A DNA stretch of 44,312 nucleotides from Nocardia vinacea NBRC 16497 (lineage in GTDB: Bacteria > Actinomycetota > Actinomycetes > Mycobacteriales > Mycobacteriaceae): assembly GCF_000308835.1 (NCBI RefSeq), contig NZ_BAGN01000040.1, positions 1 through 44,312 on the forward strand, read 5' to 3'. How positions within the stretch are numbered: position 1 is the first letter of the stretch; the number at the start of each line of letters is the position of its first letter. Of this stretch, positions 1 to 8,247 are shown piece by piece. The position numbers and the translations under genes are program-made. Under the pieces are notes generated by a model, which did no database searches, was not told the origin of the DNA, and was given only the letters and a program-made list of their open reading frames with translations.

Positions 1-697
1 CGGTGTCCAGCGCCGAGAGGGTTGCGGCGTTGAGCGCCTTCTTGGTGAGCTCGAGGGCGCGGCGCGGGCCCGCGGCGATCTTGGCTGCGGCAGCCTCGAC
101 CTTTGCGTCGAGTTCGTCCTCGGGAACCACGGCGGTGAACAGTCCGGCCGCCTTGGCCGAGGGCGCGGGGAGTCGTTCGCCGAGCAGGGCCATTTCGGCG
201 GCCAGCGGGCGTCCGGCCGCGGCGGCGACCATGGCCGCCGCACCGCCGTCGGGCATCAGACCGATATTGATGAAGGCGAGCAGCAGGTAGGAATCCTCGG
301 CGGCGTAAACCAGATCGGCGGCCAGCGCGATGCCGACGCCGACACCCGCGGCCGCGCCCTTGACTCGGGCGATGACCGGGATCGGTGCGTCCACAATGGC
401 TTTCACGAGCCGGTTGGCCGCATCCATCACCATGTCCGAGGTGATGCCGCGCTGCGCCTCGGCGGCCGATGCGGAAAGATCGGCCCCGGTGCAGAAGTCG
501 CCGCCCTCGCCGGTCAGTACGATCACCCGCACCGAGCGGTTCTCGGCGGCGGCGAGGAAGGTGTCACCGAGGGCGACCATTGTGTCGTAGTCGATGGCGT
601 TCTTGCGCTTGGGCTTGGTGATCGTGACCCGGAGCACCTTGCCGTCGTGGACGGCACTGAAACCCGCGGGCGTGATCGCGGAATCCGGTTGGCTCAT
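1..697 (-). CDS. Enoyl-CoA hydratase/isomerase family protein (3' part outside window)
   Basis: Crotonase-superfamily protein, likely acting on an acyl-CoA thioester in fatty-acid or related beta-oxidation. Reading the minus strand from the ATG at 697 gives 232 codons without a stop up to the window edge. Crotonase features are visible: FCTGADLSA (first oxyanion-hole loop), then GAAAGVGVGIALAADLVYAAE-like sequence split around the second oxyanion loop, and INIGLMPDGGAAAMVA in the active-site region. The C-terminal trimerisation end is missing because the window stops. AGGAG lies about 6 nt upstream of the ATG. The gene is divergent from the double-TetR regulator at 864, which may control it. 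The exact substrate cannot be told from the sequence; 2-enoyl-CoA hydratase, isomerase and other crotonase activities are all possible. Confidence 0.9.
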   Translation of the reverse strand, partial: MSQPDSAITPAGFSAVHDGKVLRVTITKPKRKNAIDYDTMVALGDTFLAAAENRSVRVIVLTGEGGDFCTGADLSASAAEAQRGITSDMVMDAANRLVKAIVDAPIPVIARVKGAAAGVGVGIALAADLVYAAEDSYLLLAFINIGLMPDGGAAAMVAAAAGRPLAAEMALLGERLPAPSAKAAGLFTAVVPEDELDAKVEAAAAKIAAGPRRALELTKKALNAATLSALDT

Positions 698-735
698 TTG
701 GCGCTCCTGGTCTGGAAGTCGGCGGGTCTGGTTCT

Positions 736-765
736 TTCGAGCGATCTGCAAGCAATCACTAGCGG
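736..765 (-). repeat. Palindromic element copy D (intergenic, minus orientation)
   Basis: A 30-bp sequence which, read on the minus strand, matches copies at 14847, 35768 and 37861 except for three substitutions in the shared hairpin. Stem AGTGAT pairs with ATCGCT around a TGC-TT-GCA tip. Two of the three substitutions change both partners of one pair (C:G in the other copies, T:A here); the third gives a G:T wobble. This copy also has outer arms GGTTC (730-734) and GAACC (766-770), making a longer hairpin. It lies between the enoyl-CoA hydratase start and the double-TetR gene. Confidence 0.8.
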
Positions 766-777
766 GAACCATGAATG

Positions 778-807
778 GTGGTTAACTTTGCGAATTGTGG
801 TTAACTT
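778..807. promoter_or_regulatory. Direct repeat GTGGTTAACTT x2, candidate operator of the double-TetR regulator
   Basis: The 11-bp sequence GTGGTTAACTT occurs exactly twice, at 778-788 and 797-807, with starts 19 bp apart. Each contains the small palindrome GTTAAC. The pair lies in the divergent intergenic region between the enoyl-CoA hydratase and the double-TetR gene. A tandem direct repeat would suit a regulator carrying two DNA-binding domains in one chain. That this protein binds here is an inference. Confidence 0.5.
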
Positions 808-863
808 AGGATGATTTGTCCGGCGCTGTCAACCAGCAGCGCCGTACCGGAACGGAGAGCTAC

Positions 864-2111
864 ATGGTCGCGGATCGCAGCGAGGTCGGTCTCGCTTCCG
901 CGCGGCCTGACGCGGTTGGGAGCGGGACGGGCGCGGCGCAGGCACAGTCGGTGCGCCGGCGCCCGAAGGATCGCAAGGTCCAGATCATCCGAGCCGCCGC
1001 GCGCGCGTTCAGCGAACGCGGGTATTACCCGGTCGGCGTCGACGAGATCGCCGCGGAGGTAGGCATCTCGGGACCCGCGCTGTATCGCCACTTCGCGAAC
1101 AAGTACGCGCTGCTGGTCGCGGCCGCGGAAGAAGGCGCACTGCACCTGCTGCAGATCGCGCGCGCCGCCGACGACCCGGATCTGGAGCCCGAACCCAGGC
1201 TCGACGCCCTGATCAAGGCGATCAGCGAACACACCATCGATATCCGCCGCGAGGCCGGACTGTATCGCTGGGAGCGGCGCTACCTGGAGGCCGAGGACCG
1301 CGCCCGGATCAGGAAGGTCTACGACGCGCTCAACTCGACGCTGGCCGAACCGATCGGACAGCTGCGCCCCACCGCACCGCCCGCCGATGTGGCAATGCTC
1401 GCCGCCGGGGTGCTCAGCGCCATCGCCAGCATCTCCTCGCATCGCACCACGCTCGCCACCGCCCGGCTGATGCCGCTGCTGCGCGAGATGAGCTGGTCGA
1501 TCCTGCGCGCCGAACTGCCGCCCGCACCGACCGAGCCCCAGCCCGGACCGGCCACCCGCGGCCTGCCGGTCACCTCGAAACGCGAACAGCTGCTCACCGA
1601 GGCGATCCGGATCTTCGGTCGCCAGGGCTATCACGAGGCGAGTATCGAGGAAATCGGCGCGGCCGTCGGTATCAACGCCTCCAGCGTTTACCGGTACTTC
1701 ACCAGCAAGGCCGACCTGCTCGCCGCCGCCTTCCATCGCACCGGCGACCGGGTGGCCATCGCGATCACCGAGGCGCTCGCCGAGGCCACCAGCCGTCCGG
1801 ACGCGGTCCGGCGCATCGCCTACCGCCAGGCCCGGCTCACCTTCTCGATGCCGGAGATCATGCCGGTCTACTACGCCGAATTCAGCAATCTGCCGCAGGC
1901 CGAACAGCACAAGCTGCGCGCCATCCAGCGCCAGAACGTGCTGGAGTGGGCCAACCTGCTCGACGGCGATCCGGTGGAGGCGCGCTTCCGCGTGCACGCC
2001 GCCATCGCTCAGGTGATCGACGTGGGCCGATTGACCAAATTCGATCCCCGGCCCGAACAACTGGCCCGCGTCTGCGCCCTGATGGAGGCCGTACTTTTGG
2101 GCTCTGTCTGA
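864..2111 (+). CDS. Double-TetR transcriptional regulator (Mce3R-like architecture)
   Basis: A 415-aa protein with two complete TetR N-terminal helix-turn-helix domains in one chain. The first is at about residues 39-85 (IIRAAARAF..., EVGISGPALYRHF) and the second at about 239-288 (LLTEAIRIF..., AVGINASSVYRYF). Each is followed by a helical ligand-binding-type segment. Most TetR proteins are about 200 aa and dimerise, whereas this one is an intramolecular duplication, as in mycobacterial Mce3R (about 406 aa). The ATG at 864 is preferred because GGAGAG lies just upstream; an in-frame TTG at 816 has no such site. It is divergent from an enoyl-CoA hydratase, so control of lipid catabolism is plausible. 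A direct repeat in the shared intergenic region is a candidate operator. The ligand is unknown. Confidence 0.88.
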   Translation: MVADRSEVGLASARPDAVGSGTGAAQAQSVRRRPKDRKVQIIRAAARAFSERGYYPVGVDEIAAEVGISGPALYRHFANKYALLVAAAEEGALHLLQIARAADDPDLEPEPRLDALIKAISEHTIDIRREAGLYRWERRYLEAEDRARIRKVYDALNSTLAEPIGQLRPTAPPADVAMLAAGVLSAIASISSHRTTLATARLMPLLREMSWSILRAELPPAPTEPQPGPATRGLPVTSKREQLLTEAIRIFGRQGYHEASIEEIGAAVGINASSVYRYFTSKADLLAAAFHRTGDRVAIAITEALAEATSRPDAVRRIAYRQARLTFSMPEIMPVYYAEFSNLPQAEQHKLRAIQRQNVLEWANLLDGDPVEARFRVHAAIAQVIDVGRLTKFDPRPEQLARVCALMEAVLLGSV

Positions 2112-2135
2112 TTGCAGCGCCTTCGGCGCTGCGTG

Positions 2136-2228
2136 TTCGCGGCCCCCGGGTGTCTCGCGTCCGAGCCGTCGAGACTCGCGCCTGCGGCGCATGCGCTTCG
2201 ACGACTCGGACGCGAGACGGGCCGCGAA
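2136..2228. repeat. Long imperfect inverted repeat between convergent genes
   Basis: Three consecutive arm pairs fold into one hairpin: TTCGCGGCCC (2136-2145) with 2219-2228, GTCTCGCGTCCGAG (2152-2165) with 2205-2218, and CGTCGA (2167-2172) with TCGACG (2198-2203). That is about 30 paired bases with a 6-nt bulge. Part of the right arm recurs as an imperfect direct copy at 2326-2348 (GCATGCG-TTCGACG-CTCGGAC), next to a further small palindrome at 2314-2328. The stretch from 2112 to 2392 holds no convincing gene. It could be a terminator region or a member of an intergenic repeat family. Confidence 0.6.
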
Positions 2229-2392
2229 CGGTCGCTCGTAAGACTCGCTCCGTCGGGGTCACCGATAGCGGGGCGTTTGGCACCTGGTGCACGCGTGCTG
2301 GATGGTTGAGTCCTGCGACGTCGTCGCATGCGTTTCGACGGCTCGGACTCGCTCTGTCGCGGGTGCGGATTGCGTGATCCGCGCGCTTGGGG

Positions 2393-3919
2393 TCAGCTCA
2401 AGCGACCGTGGCGCAGCCGGAAGATGGCCTTGGCCGTGCGTAGATGCCGTGGGTGCCGGTCGAAGGTGGACAGATTCACCGCCGCCCGATACCGCTTGCG
2501 CGCGATCGCCAGCGTCCGGCTGAACTCGCGCAGTCCCTGATCGCCGTGATGGTGTCCCTGCCCGTATTCGCCGACCCCGCCGAACGGCAGGGCCGGAATA
2601 CCGGCGTAGGTGGTCGAAGAATTGATGGTCACAACGCCGACCCGCAGCTGCTCGGCGAAGGATTCGATGCCGTGCACATCCCGGGTGAACACCGACACCG
2701 CGACACCATTGCCGACCGCATTGATCCGCTGCGCCGCCTCGTCCATATTCGCGACCCTGTTGACGATCAGCAGCGGTCCGATGCCCTCGCCGGTGATCGC
2801 GACGCTCTCCTCCGGCACTTCGGTCAAGACGATCGGTTCGATATAGGGATCGCGAATCGAATCCAGTCCGCCGACCACCGCGCGCCCGCCCCTGGCCAGT
2901 GCGTCGCGCACCTGTTTGCGCACCACGTCGACCTGCGATTCCAGAATCATCGGACCGTAGGACGCGCGCTTGTCCGCGCCGGGCCGCAGCCGCCGCGCCT
3001 GCTCGATCACCAGTTCCAGGAACCGGTCGTAGACGGAGTTGGCGACATAGGCCCGCTGGATGCCGGTGGAGTTCTGGCCCGCATTGGCCATCGCGCCGAA
3101 TACCGCGGCCTCGGCGGCCTCGTCGAGTTTGGCGTCGACGTGAACCACCATGGTGCCCTTGCCGTTCCGCTCGACCACCACCGGCGTCAAGGTCTGCGCG
3201 CACAGTGTGATCACTTCGCGTGCGCCGGCATCCGAACCGGCATAGGCGATTTTGTCCACCTTGGCGCGACACAGCGCCGCGGTGGTGGCCTGATCGCCGG
3301 TAACGACCTGCAGCACAGGCTGATTCGGCGCGAGCTTGTTCCAGCTGTCGGCCAGCCAGACCCCGACGCCGGTGGTCAGCTCATCGGGTTTGAAAACCAC
3401 GGCATTACCCGCGGCCATCGCGTAGGCGATCGAGCCCATCGGGGTGAACACCGGGTTGTTCCACGGCCCGAGCACCCCGACCACGCCGAGCGGCAGATAG
3501 CCGACCGACGCGTGCTGATTGCGGGTCAGCCAGGTGGAGCCGAGCTTGCGCCGATCCAGCACGCGTGCGGCATTGCGAGCCGCCCAATCCAGATTCTCGA
3601 CGGCGAGCATCACCTCGATTACCGCGTCCGCCTGCGGTTTTCCGGTTTCCTCGCACAGGATTTCCACCAATTCGCCTGCGCGCCTGGCGATACTGCGTTT
3701 CCAGTCCAGTAGCCACCGTTTGCGGGCGTTGAATCCCAGTTCCGCCCACCATTTTTCGGCGGAGCGGGCGGCGCGCACGGTGCGGTTGATTTCGCCCGCG
3801 CTCATCACGGCATAGTTGCCGACTATTTCGCCGGTGCGCGGGTCATAGGACGTCAGCACGTTCGGTCGGCCCGATCCTCCCGTATGCGCTGCCAGTCTCG
3901 GCTGCGCGGTCTCGGCCAT
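2393..3919 (-). CDS. Aldehyde dehydrogenase superfamily protein lacking the catalytic cysteine
   Basis: About 508 aa with full aldehyde dehydrogenase architecture. Counting from the GTG at 3925: PWNNP (catalytic Asn region) near 154-158, VVFKPDE (NAD-binding Lys) near 176-182, AYAGSDAG in place of the usual FTGSxxxG near 227-234, and VVVERNGKG in place of LELGGK near 249-257, keeping the Glu. Where the family has GQxC, this protein has NAGQNSTG: codons AAC TCC at the position, so Ser replaces the nucleophilic Cys (Ser286). It may therefore not oxidise aldehydes by the standard thiohemiacetal route. The ATG at 3919 is preferred because AGAGG lies 5 nt upstream; a GTG at 3925 is the alternative. 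It stands alone, divergent from the exporter genes at 4319. Confidence 0.85.
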   Translation of the reverse strand: MAETAQPRLAAHTGGSGRPNVLTSYDPRTGEIVGNYAVMSAGEINRTVRAARSAEKWWAELGFNARKRWLLDWKRSIARRAGELVEILCEETGKPQADAVIEVMLAVENLDWAARNAARVLDRRKLGSTWLTRNQHASVGYLPLGVVGVLGPWNNPVFTPMGSIAYAMAAGNAVVFKPDELTTGVGVWLADSWNKLAPNQPVLQVVTGDQATTAALCRAKVDKIAYAGSDAGAREVITLCAQTLTPVVVERNGKGTMVVHVDAKLDEAAEAAVFGAMANAGQNSTGIQRAYVANSVYDRFLELVIEQARRLRPGADKRASYGPMILESQVDVVRKQVRDALARGGRAVVGGLDSIRDPYIEPIVLTEVPEESVAITGEGIGPLLIVNRVANMDEAAQRINAVGNGVAVSVFTRDVHGIESFAEQLRVGVVTINSSTTYAGIPALPFGGVGEYGQGHHHGDQGLREFSRTLAIARKRYRAAVNLSTFDRHPRHLRTAKAIFRLRHGRLS

Positions 3920-4318
3920 GGTCACCTCTCGCAGGGTCGATCCGCCGCAGGCCGCTGAACGCTTGGCGAATCAGCGCTGCCGCAAACGAGTGAGTGCGTG
4001 TTCCCCCGTCTAGCAGACTATGGTCGCCGCGACGGCCGGACAAGGTATCGCTACCGCCCCTACGCTGCCCCTCGAGGGCCGCTACCAGCGATGTTCTCCG
4101 GTCAGGTGGATCGGCGGAAAGAAATGTGAGTAAGGACACACTTAGGCTGCAGTCCGCTGGGTATGGCGCGGTCTGCCCTGTGGGGATGCCTCTGCCGGTA
4201 ACATCACGCTTGGCAGCAGGGATCACCAACCGGGATGTATTCATGCCCACGCTCTTGGCGACCCGCGGTCGCCGCCCCGGGCCCGCGAACACCGCCGATC
4301 AGACACAGTGGAGAGTTG

Positions 4319-5326
4319 ATGCCGAGCTTGAACCAAGCGGATTCGCATACCAGCGAGCCACCACCCATCGATGGTGGTGATGAGGTCGCGGTCGCGGTTG
4401 CGGATGTCCGGAAGTCATTCGGCGATGTGCACGCGCTGCAGGGCATCAGCTTCACCGCCGCACGGGCGAGCGTGCTCGGCATCCTCGGGCCCAATGGCGC
4501 GGGCAAGACCACCATGGTCAAAGTGCTGTCGACCTTGCTGCGCCCGGACTCCGGCACCGCCGTGGTCGCGGGCCACGATGTGCTGAAGGATCCGGCGGGT
4601 GTGCGCCGCTCGATCATGATGACCGGCCAGTACGCCGCGCTCGACGAGAACCTCTCCGGCCGGGAGAACCTGGAATTGTTCGGCCGACTGATGGGCCTGG
4701 GCAAATCGGCCGCCCGCAAGCGCGCCGACACTCTGCTCGAGGAATTCGACCTCGTGCACGCGGGCCGTCGCGCGGTGCGCCACTATTCCGGCGGTATGCG
4801 TCGTCGGGTCGATATCGCCTGTGGACTGGTGGTGCGCCCCGAGGTGGTGTTCCTCGACGAGCCGACCACCGGCCTGGATCCGCGCAGCAGGCAGGGCGTG
4901 TGGGATCTGGTGACCGCGCTGAAGAATCAGGGCATCACGGTGCTGCTCACCACGCAGTACCTCGAGGAAGCCGACGTACTCAGCGACAACATCATCGTCA
5001 TCGATAAAGGCACGGTGATCGCCGAGGGCACCGCCGACGAACTCAAGGAGAAGACCGGCGGCAGCTACTGCGAGGTAGTGCCGCTGGTTCCGGCCCAGCT
5101 CGGCAAGGCCGCCACCGCACTCGGTGATCTGGTGCCCGCTGCCGTACTCGCCGACCTCGATGGCGGCGACCGGATCTCGATTCCCGCACCCGACGGCGCG
5201 ACCACGCTGTCCGAGGCATTGCGCAGGCTCGACGCTGCCGGGATCCAATTGGCCGATATCGCGCTGCGCAGGCCCTCGCTCGACGATGTCTTCCTCTCCA
5301 TCACCGGCCATTCGGGCGGCCACTAG
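4319..5326 (+). CDS. DrrA-type ABC exporter ATP-binding protein
   Basis: A 335-aa cytoplasmic ATPase that would power the two permeases encoded next. Walker A GPNGAGKTT is at about residues 57-65, followed by the Q-loop region MTGQYAALDE, signature YSGGMRRRVD, and Walker B VVFLDEPTTGLDP. TTQYLEEAD replaces the usual H-loop His with Gln, which is typical of DrrA proteins. The C-terminal extension of about 90 residues also fits DrrA. The ATG at 4319 is chosen for GGAGAG just upstream; an upstream in-frame extension to 4235 has no support. The gene touches the next one (TAGTG). The DrrABC family exports daunorubicin-like drugs or, in mycobacteria, phthiocerol lipids; the cargo here is unknown. 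The stretch 3926-4318 upstream shows no gene. Confidence 0.92.
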   Translation: MPSLNQADSHTSEPPPIDGGDEVAVAVADVRKSFGDVHALQGISFTAARASVLGILGPNGAGKTTMVKVLSTLLRPDSGTAVVAGHDVLKDPAGVRRSIMMTGQYAALDENLSGRENLELFGRLMGLGKSAARKRADTLLEEFDLVHAGRRAVRHYSGGMRRRVDIACGLVVRPEVVFLDEPTTGLDPRSRQGVWDLVTALKNQGITVLLTTQYLEEADVLSDNIIVIDKGTVIAEGTADELKEKTGGSYCEVVPLVPAQLGKAATALGDLVPAAVLADLDGGDRISIPAPDGATTLSEALRRLDAAGIQLADIALRRPSLDDVFLSITGHSGGH

Positions 5327-6144
5327 TGAGTTTCACAACCGTCGAGCGGGCCGATTCGGCGCTGCTCTTCGCCGAGCTGCCCACGGCCAGGCTCTCCTAC
5401 TTCGCGCAGTGGCGGGCGCTGGCCGGACGCATTGTGCGGACCATGGCCGTCAAGGGCGAACTGATCGTCGCGATGATCACCCCGCTGGTGTTCACGCTCG
5501 GCTTCTATCTGCCGCTGCGCTATGTCATGAAGTTCCAGGGCATCGATTACGCCCAGTTCGTCATGCCGATCATCGTGCTGCAGACCATGGCGTTCACGAT
5601 GATGTCGAATGCGCAGCTGTCCGCATACGAGGCGCTGACCGGTCTGAGCACGCGACTACAGACGATGCCGATCGGCATGCTGGTGCCGTTGAGCGCGCGC
5701 ATCGGTGCGGGCCTGGTTCGTTCGCTGACCGCGCTGACCGCGGCGATCATCTTCGGCTACATGATCGGCTTCCGGTTCGTCGCCGGACTCGGTCAGGCAG
5801 TGCTGTTCTGTGTGTTCTCGATCGCGGTCGGCACCGTGCTCGCACTCGGCGCGGACGCGCTCGGCAGCCTGACCAAGAGTCCGGAATCGCTGAGTCAGGC
5901 ATTGACTCTGCCCACCTTGATCTTCGGCATGCTGTCCTGCGGATTCGTCCCGGAACGCAGTTTTCCGATGTGGATTCGGCCGTTCGTGCGCAATCAGCCG
6001 ATCTCCCAGTTCTCCTTCGCGCTGCGCGATATGGCCCAAAACGGGGTGGCCTGGGACGTGCTGTGGGTGCCGCTGACCTGGCTCGGCGGTATGGCGATCG
6101 TCTTCATCCCGTTGGCGATCTGGGCGAGTGTGAGGCGGTCATGA
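5326..6144 (+). CDS. ABC-2 type permease (DrrB-like)
   Basis: A 272-aa integral membrane protein, ABC-2 transporter permease fold. About six hydrophobic segments are visible, for example LIVAMITPLVFTLGFYL, FVMPIIVLQTMAF, LTALTAAIIFGYMIGF, AVLFCVFSIAVGTVLAL and WLGGMAIVFIPLAIWA. The loop FVRNQPISQFSFALRDM before the last helix is characteristic of DrrB/DrrC proteins. The start is a GTG that shares one base with the stop of the ATPase gene, so translation is likely coupled. The end overlaps the next permease by 4 nt (ATGA). Three translationally coupled genes indicate one transporter complex. Confidence 0.9.
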   Translation: MSFTTVERADSALLFAELPTARLSYFAQWRALAGRIVRTMAVKGELIVAMITPLVFTLGFYLPLRYVMKFQGIDYAQFVMPIIVLQTMAFTMMSNAQLSAYEALTGLSTRLQTMPIGMLVPLSARIGAGLVRSLTALTAAIIFGYMIGFRFVAGLGQAVLFCVFSIAVGTVLALGADALGSLTKSPESLSQALTLPTLIFGMLSCGFVPERSFPMWIRPFVRNQPISQFSFALRDMAQNGVAWDVLWVPLTWLGGMAIVFIPLAIWASVRRS

Positions 6145-6995
6145 GTTCTGTCGAGACCTTGGAGCGCACCGAGGTGGACGTATTCGACCCGCTACCGCGG
6201 GTGGCCACGCCATCCGAACGCGCGCTGTCGACCTGGCTCACGCACAGCCTGATCCAGTGCAAGCGGCTGCTGCTGGTGTGGGCGCGCGATCCCGCGACCA
6301 CGATCCAGACGCTGATCTATCCGGCACTGACGCTTTTCATGTTCCGCGTCGTACTCGGCAATTCGATCACCGCGGCCACCGGTAAACCGAGCATCTACGG
6401 ACAGGTCGCGTTGATCACCTTGGTCGCGGCGATGTCCGGTGCGGTGGTCAGCGCGCTCGGCTTCAAGGGTGAGAAGTTCACCGGACTGCTCGGTCGGTTC
6501 TGGACCATGCCGGTGCATCGGGCGGCCGGACTGACCGGCAGGCTGTTCGCCGAGGCGGTCCGCGTGCTGGTCACCACGCTGTTCGTGATCGCGGTCGGCT
6601 TCACCCTCGGCTTCCGCTTCGGGCAGGGGCCGCTGGCGGCCATCGCGTTGATCGGCATTCCGGTGCTGTTCGGTGTCGGCTTCGCGGTGCTGGTCACGGC
6701 GCTGGCGACCATTACCGAGGGCGTCATGCTGGTGAGCATTATCGGCATCGTCAACACCCTGCTGATGTTCTTCAATTCCGGGTTCGTGCCGGTGATCGCC
6801 TATCCGGTCTGGTTGCAGGACGTGGTCGCGAATCAGCCGATGAGCTGCGCCATCGATGCGATGAAGGGACTGTCCTACGGCGGTGCCGTCGCCGAACCCC
6901 TGTTGAAAACCGTCGCCTGGGTTCTCGGGCTCATCGTTCTGTTCGCGTATCCGGCGATCCGCGGCTACCAGCGCGCCGCCGAAACCGGCGCCTGA
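6141..6995 (+). CDS. ABC-2 type permease (DrrC-like)
   Basis: A 284-aa second permease of the DrrABC-type exporter. A soluble N-terminus of about 45 residues precedes several membrane spans (TLIYPALTLFMFRVVLG, ALITLVAAMSGAVVSALGF, VLVTTLFVIAVGFTLGF, GIPVLFGVGFAVLVTALA and the C-terminal VAWVLGLIVLFAYPAIRG). The loop VVANQPMSCAIDAMKGL matches the NQP loop of the preceding permease. ATG overlaps the upstream stop by 4 nt. It ends only 6 bp from the convergent lycopene cyclase gene, with no terminator-like structure in the gap. Confidence 0.9.
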   Translation: MSSVETLERTEVDVFDPLPRVATPSERALSTWLTHSLIQCKRLLLVWARDPATTIQTLIYPALTLFMFRVVLGNSITAATGKPSIYGQVALITLVAAMSGAVVSALGFKGEKFTGLLGRFWTMPVHRAAGLTGRLFAEAVRVLVTTLFVIAVGFTLGFRFGQGPLAAIALIGIPVLFGVGFAVLVTALATITEGVMLVSIIGIVNTLLMFFNSGFVPVIAYPVWLQDVVANQPMSCAIDAMKGLSYGGAVAEPLLKTVAWVLGLIVLFAYPAIRGYQRAAETGA

Positions 6996-7001
6996 CCTTC
7001 G

Positions 7002-8204
7002 TCAGCCGATCCGTCCCTCTTCGCGTTCGACTGCGGCGAAATCGAAACCGACCCAGCGGTTTCGATTCGTCCAGCCGACCAGGTCGTAGCGCCAGCGGAA
7101 CGGCCAGGTGCGGGCGACGGTGTTGAAGAGGACGGCGCCGAGGACCGTGTAGTCGTCGTGGGCGGAGAGTAGGGCGCGCTGGCCGCGGGGCGAGGCGTTG
7201 AAGAACGTGTCGAACATGGAAATGGACTGTTCGGTGGTCAGGCGGCCCAGGCCCCAGAGGCCGCGCATGCGCATCCAATAGACCAGGCGGGCCTGCCACG
7301 GCCAGAGTTCGGCAATTGGGTCGCTGCCTTGTCGGAGCGCTGCGACGGCGGTGTCGACCAGGGCCAGCGAATCGGCCACGCTGTAGCCGGTGCAGGGATG
7401 CATCATGCCGCCGCGAGAGCCGAACGGAATCGCTTGGGCGGTGCCCTTTTTCGGCGGTGGCTGATCCAGTGGGTAGTGCGCGGCCTCGGTCGGCTCGGCG
7501 CCGGTGAGTCGAATGCCGTGTGCGGCAAGGCGGTTCAGCGTGCGCCTGCGCAACTCGTGCTGCGGCATGCCGCCGCGCAGGCCGAGGCTGGTCTCCTCGA
7601 AGATCACCGTGCCGTCACCGAGCGGGACGGCATAGAGGAACGACGGCGGCTCATCCGGTCCAGCGCCGTTCTCCGGACGCCAATCGAGCAGCAGACCCTC
7701 GCCCTCGGTCACCATGGGCGCGGCGGTTTCGGCGTCGACGAAGATGCCGTGTGCGCTGGCCGCGCGGCGCTGTCCGAGCGTCGGCAGCCCGCGGGTATCG
7801 AAAACCGTTGCGGCCCTGAGGGGCGTGCCGTCCGCGAGGTCCACCTCATGGGCCTCGACACGAGTTGCCCGCCCGGCGACAACGGTGGCGTCGTCGAGCG
7901 GCAGTGCATCGCGCAGTCCGATCTTCGACAGCACGCAGTAGGGGCGGTCGATTCGATGCTCGGCCTTCGTCCAGACCGTCGGCTTCGGAATGCGCACGGC
8001 AATGGCGCTCGACGGCAACCACTCCGGCAGCTCATCGATCCAGCAGGAGAACGTGGGCGGCCAGGGCCGCTCCGGCCGAGGATCGACGGCGGCGACGCGG
8101 AACCCGGCTCGCATCGCCCGATGCGCCAGCGCTCGGCCGGTCGGCCCGAGCCCGACCACGCAGAGGTCGAATTCCCGGACCGCCCTGTCACTCATATTCG
8201 GCAT
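7002..8204 (-). CDS. Lycopene cyclase family FAD/NAD-dependent protein
   Basis: A 400-aa protein of the CrtL/CrtY lycopene beta-cyclase family, which closes ionone rings on linear carotenoids. The N-terminal dinucleotide fold CVVGLGPTGRALAHRAM is at about residues 15-31, followed by a Glu-rich IFEETSL motif typical of the cyclase active site, then GSRGGMMHPCTGYSVADSLALVD, the conserved cyclase block near the end. The ATG at 8204 follows a GGGGGGAG Shine-Dalgarno run about 8 nt away. No phytoene synthase, desaturase or other carotenoid gene is visible in the window, so substrate supply must come from elsewhere. Upstream on the same strand lies a hotdog protein gene, separated by a structured 179-bp gap. 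Confidence 0.85.
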   Translation of the reverse strand: MPNMSDRAVREFDLCVVGLGPTGRALAHRAMRAGFRVAAVDPRPERPWPPTFSCWIDELPEWLPSSAIAVRIPKPTVWTKAEHRIDRPYCVLSKIGLRDALPLDDATVVAGRATRVEAHEVDLADGTPLRAATVFDTRGLPTLGQRRAASAHGIFVDAETAAPMVTEGEGLLLDWRPENGAGPDEPPSFLYAVPLGDGTVIFEETSLGLRGGMPQHELRRRTLNRLAAHGIRLTGAEPTEAAHYPLDQPPPKKGTAQAIPFGSRGGMMHPCTGYSVADSLALVDTAVAALRQGSDPIAELWPWQARLVYWMRMRGLWGLGRLTTEQSISMFDTFFNASPRGQRALLSAHDDYTVLGAVLFNTVARTWPFRWRYDLVGWTNRNRWVGFDFAAVEREEGRIG

Positions 8205-8247
8205 TCAATCCGCTCCCCCCGTGCGCCCGCAACAGTGTTCCCCGCCG

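Noticed and set aside
801..2192. 463-aa minus-strand open frame opposite the double-TetR gene
   Set aside because: Antisense shadow caused by high GC content; Arg/Gly-rich translation without family features, while the plus strand has two clear TetR domains.
5124..6140. Upstream extension of the second DrrC-like permease frame
   Set aside because: The same DNA encodes the DrrB-like permease with proper membrane helices; the extension is Arg/His-rich noise. The true start is the ATG at 6141.
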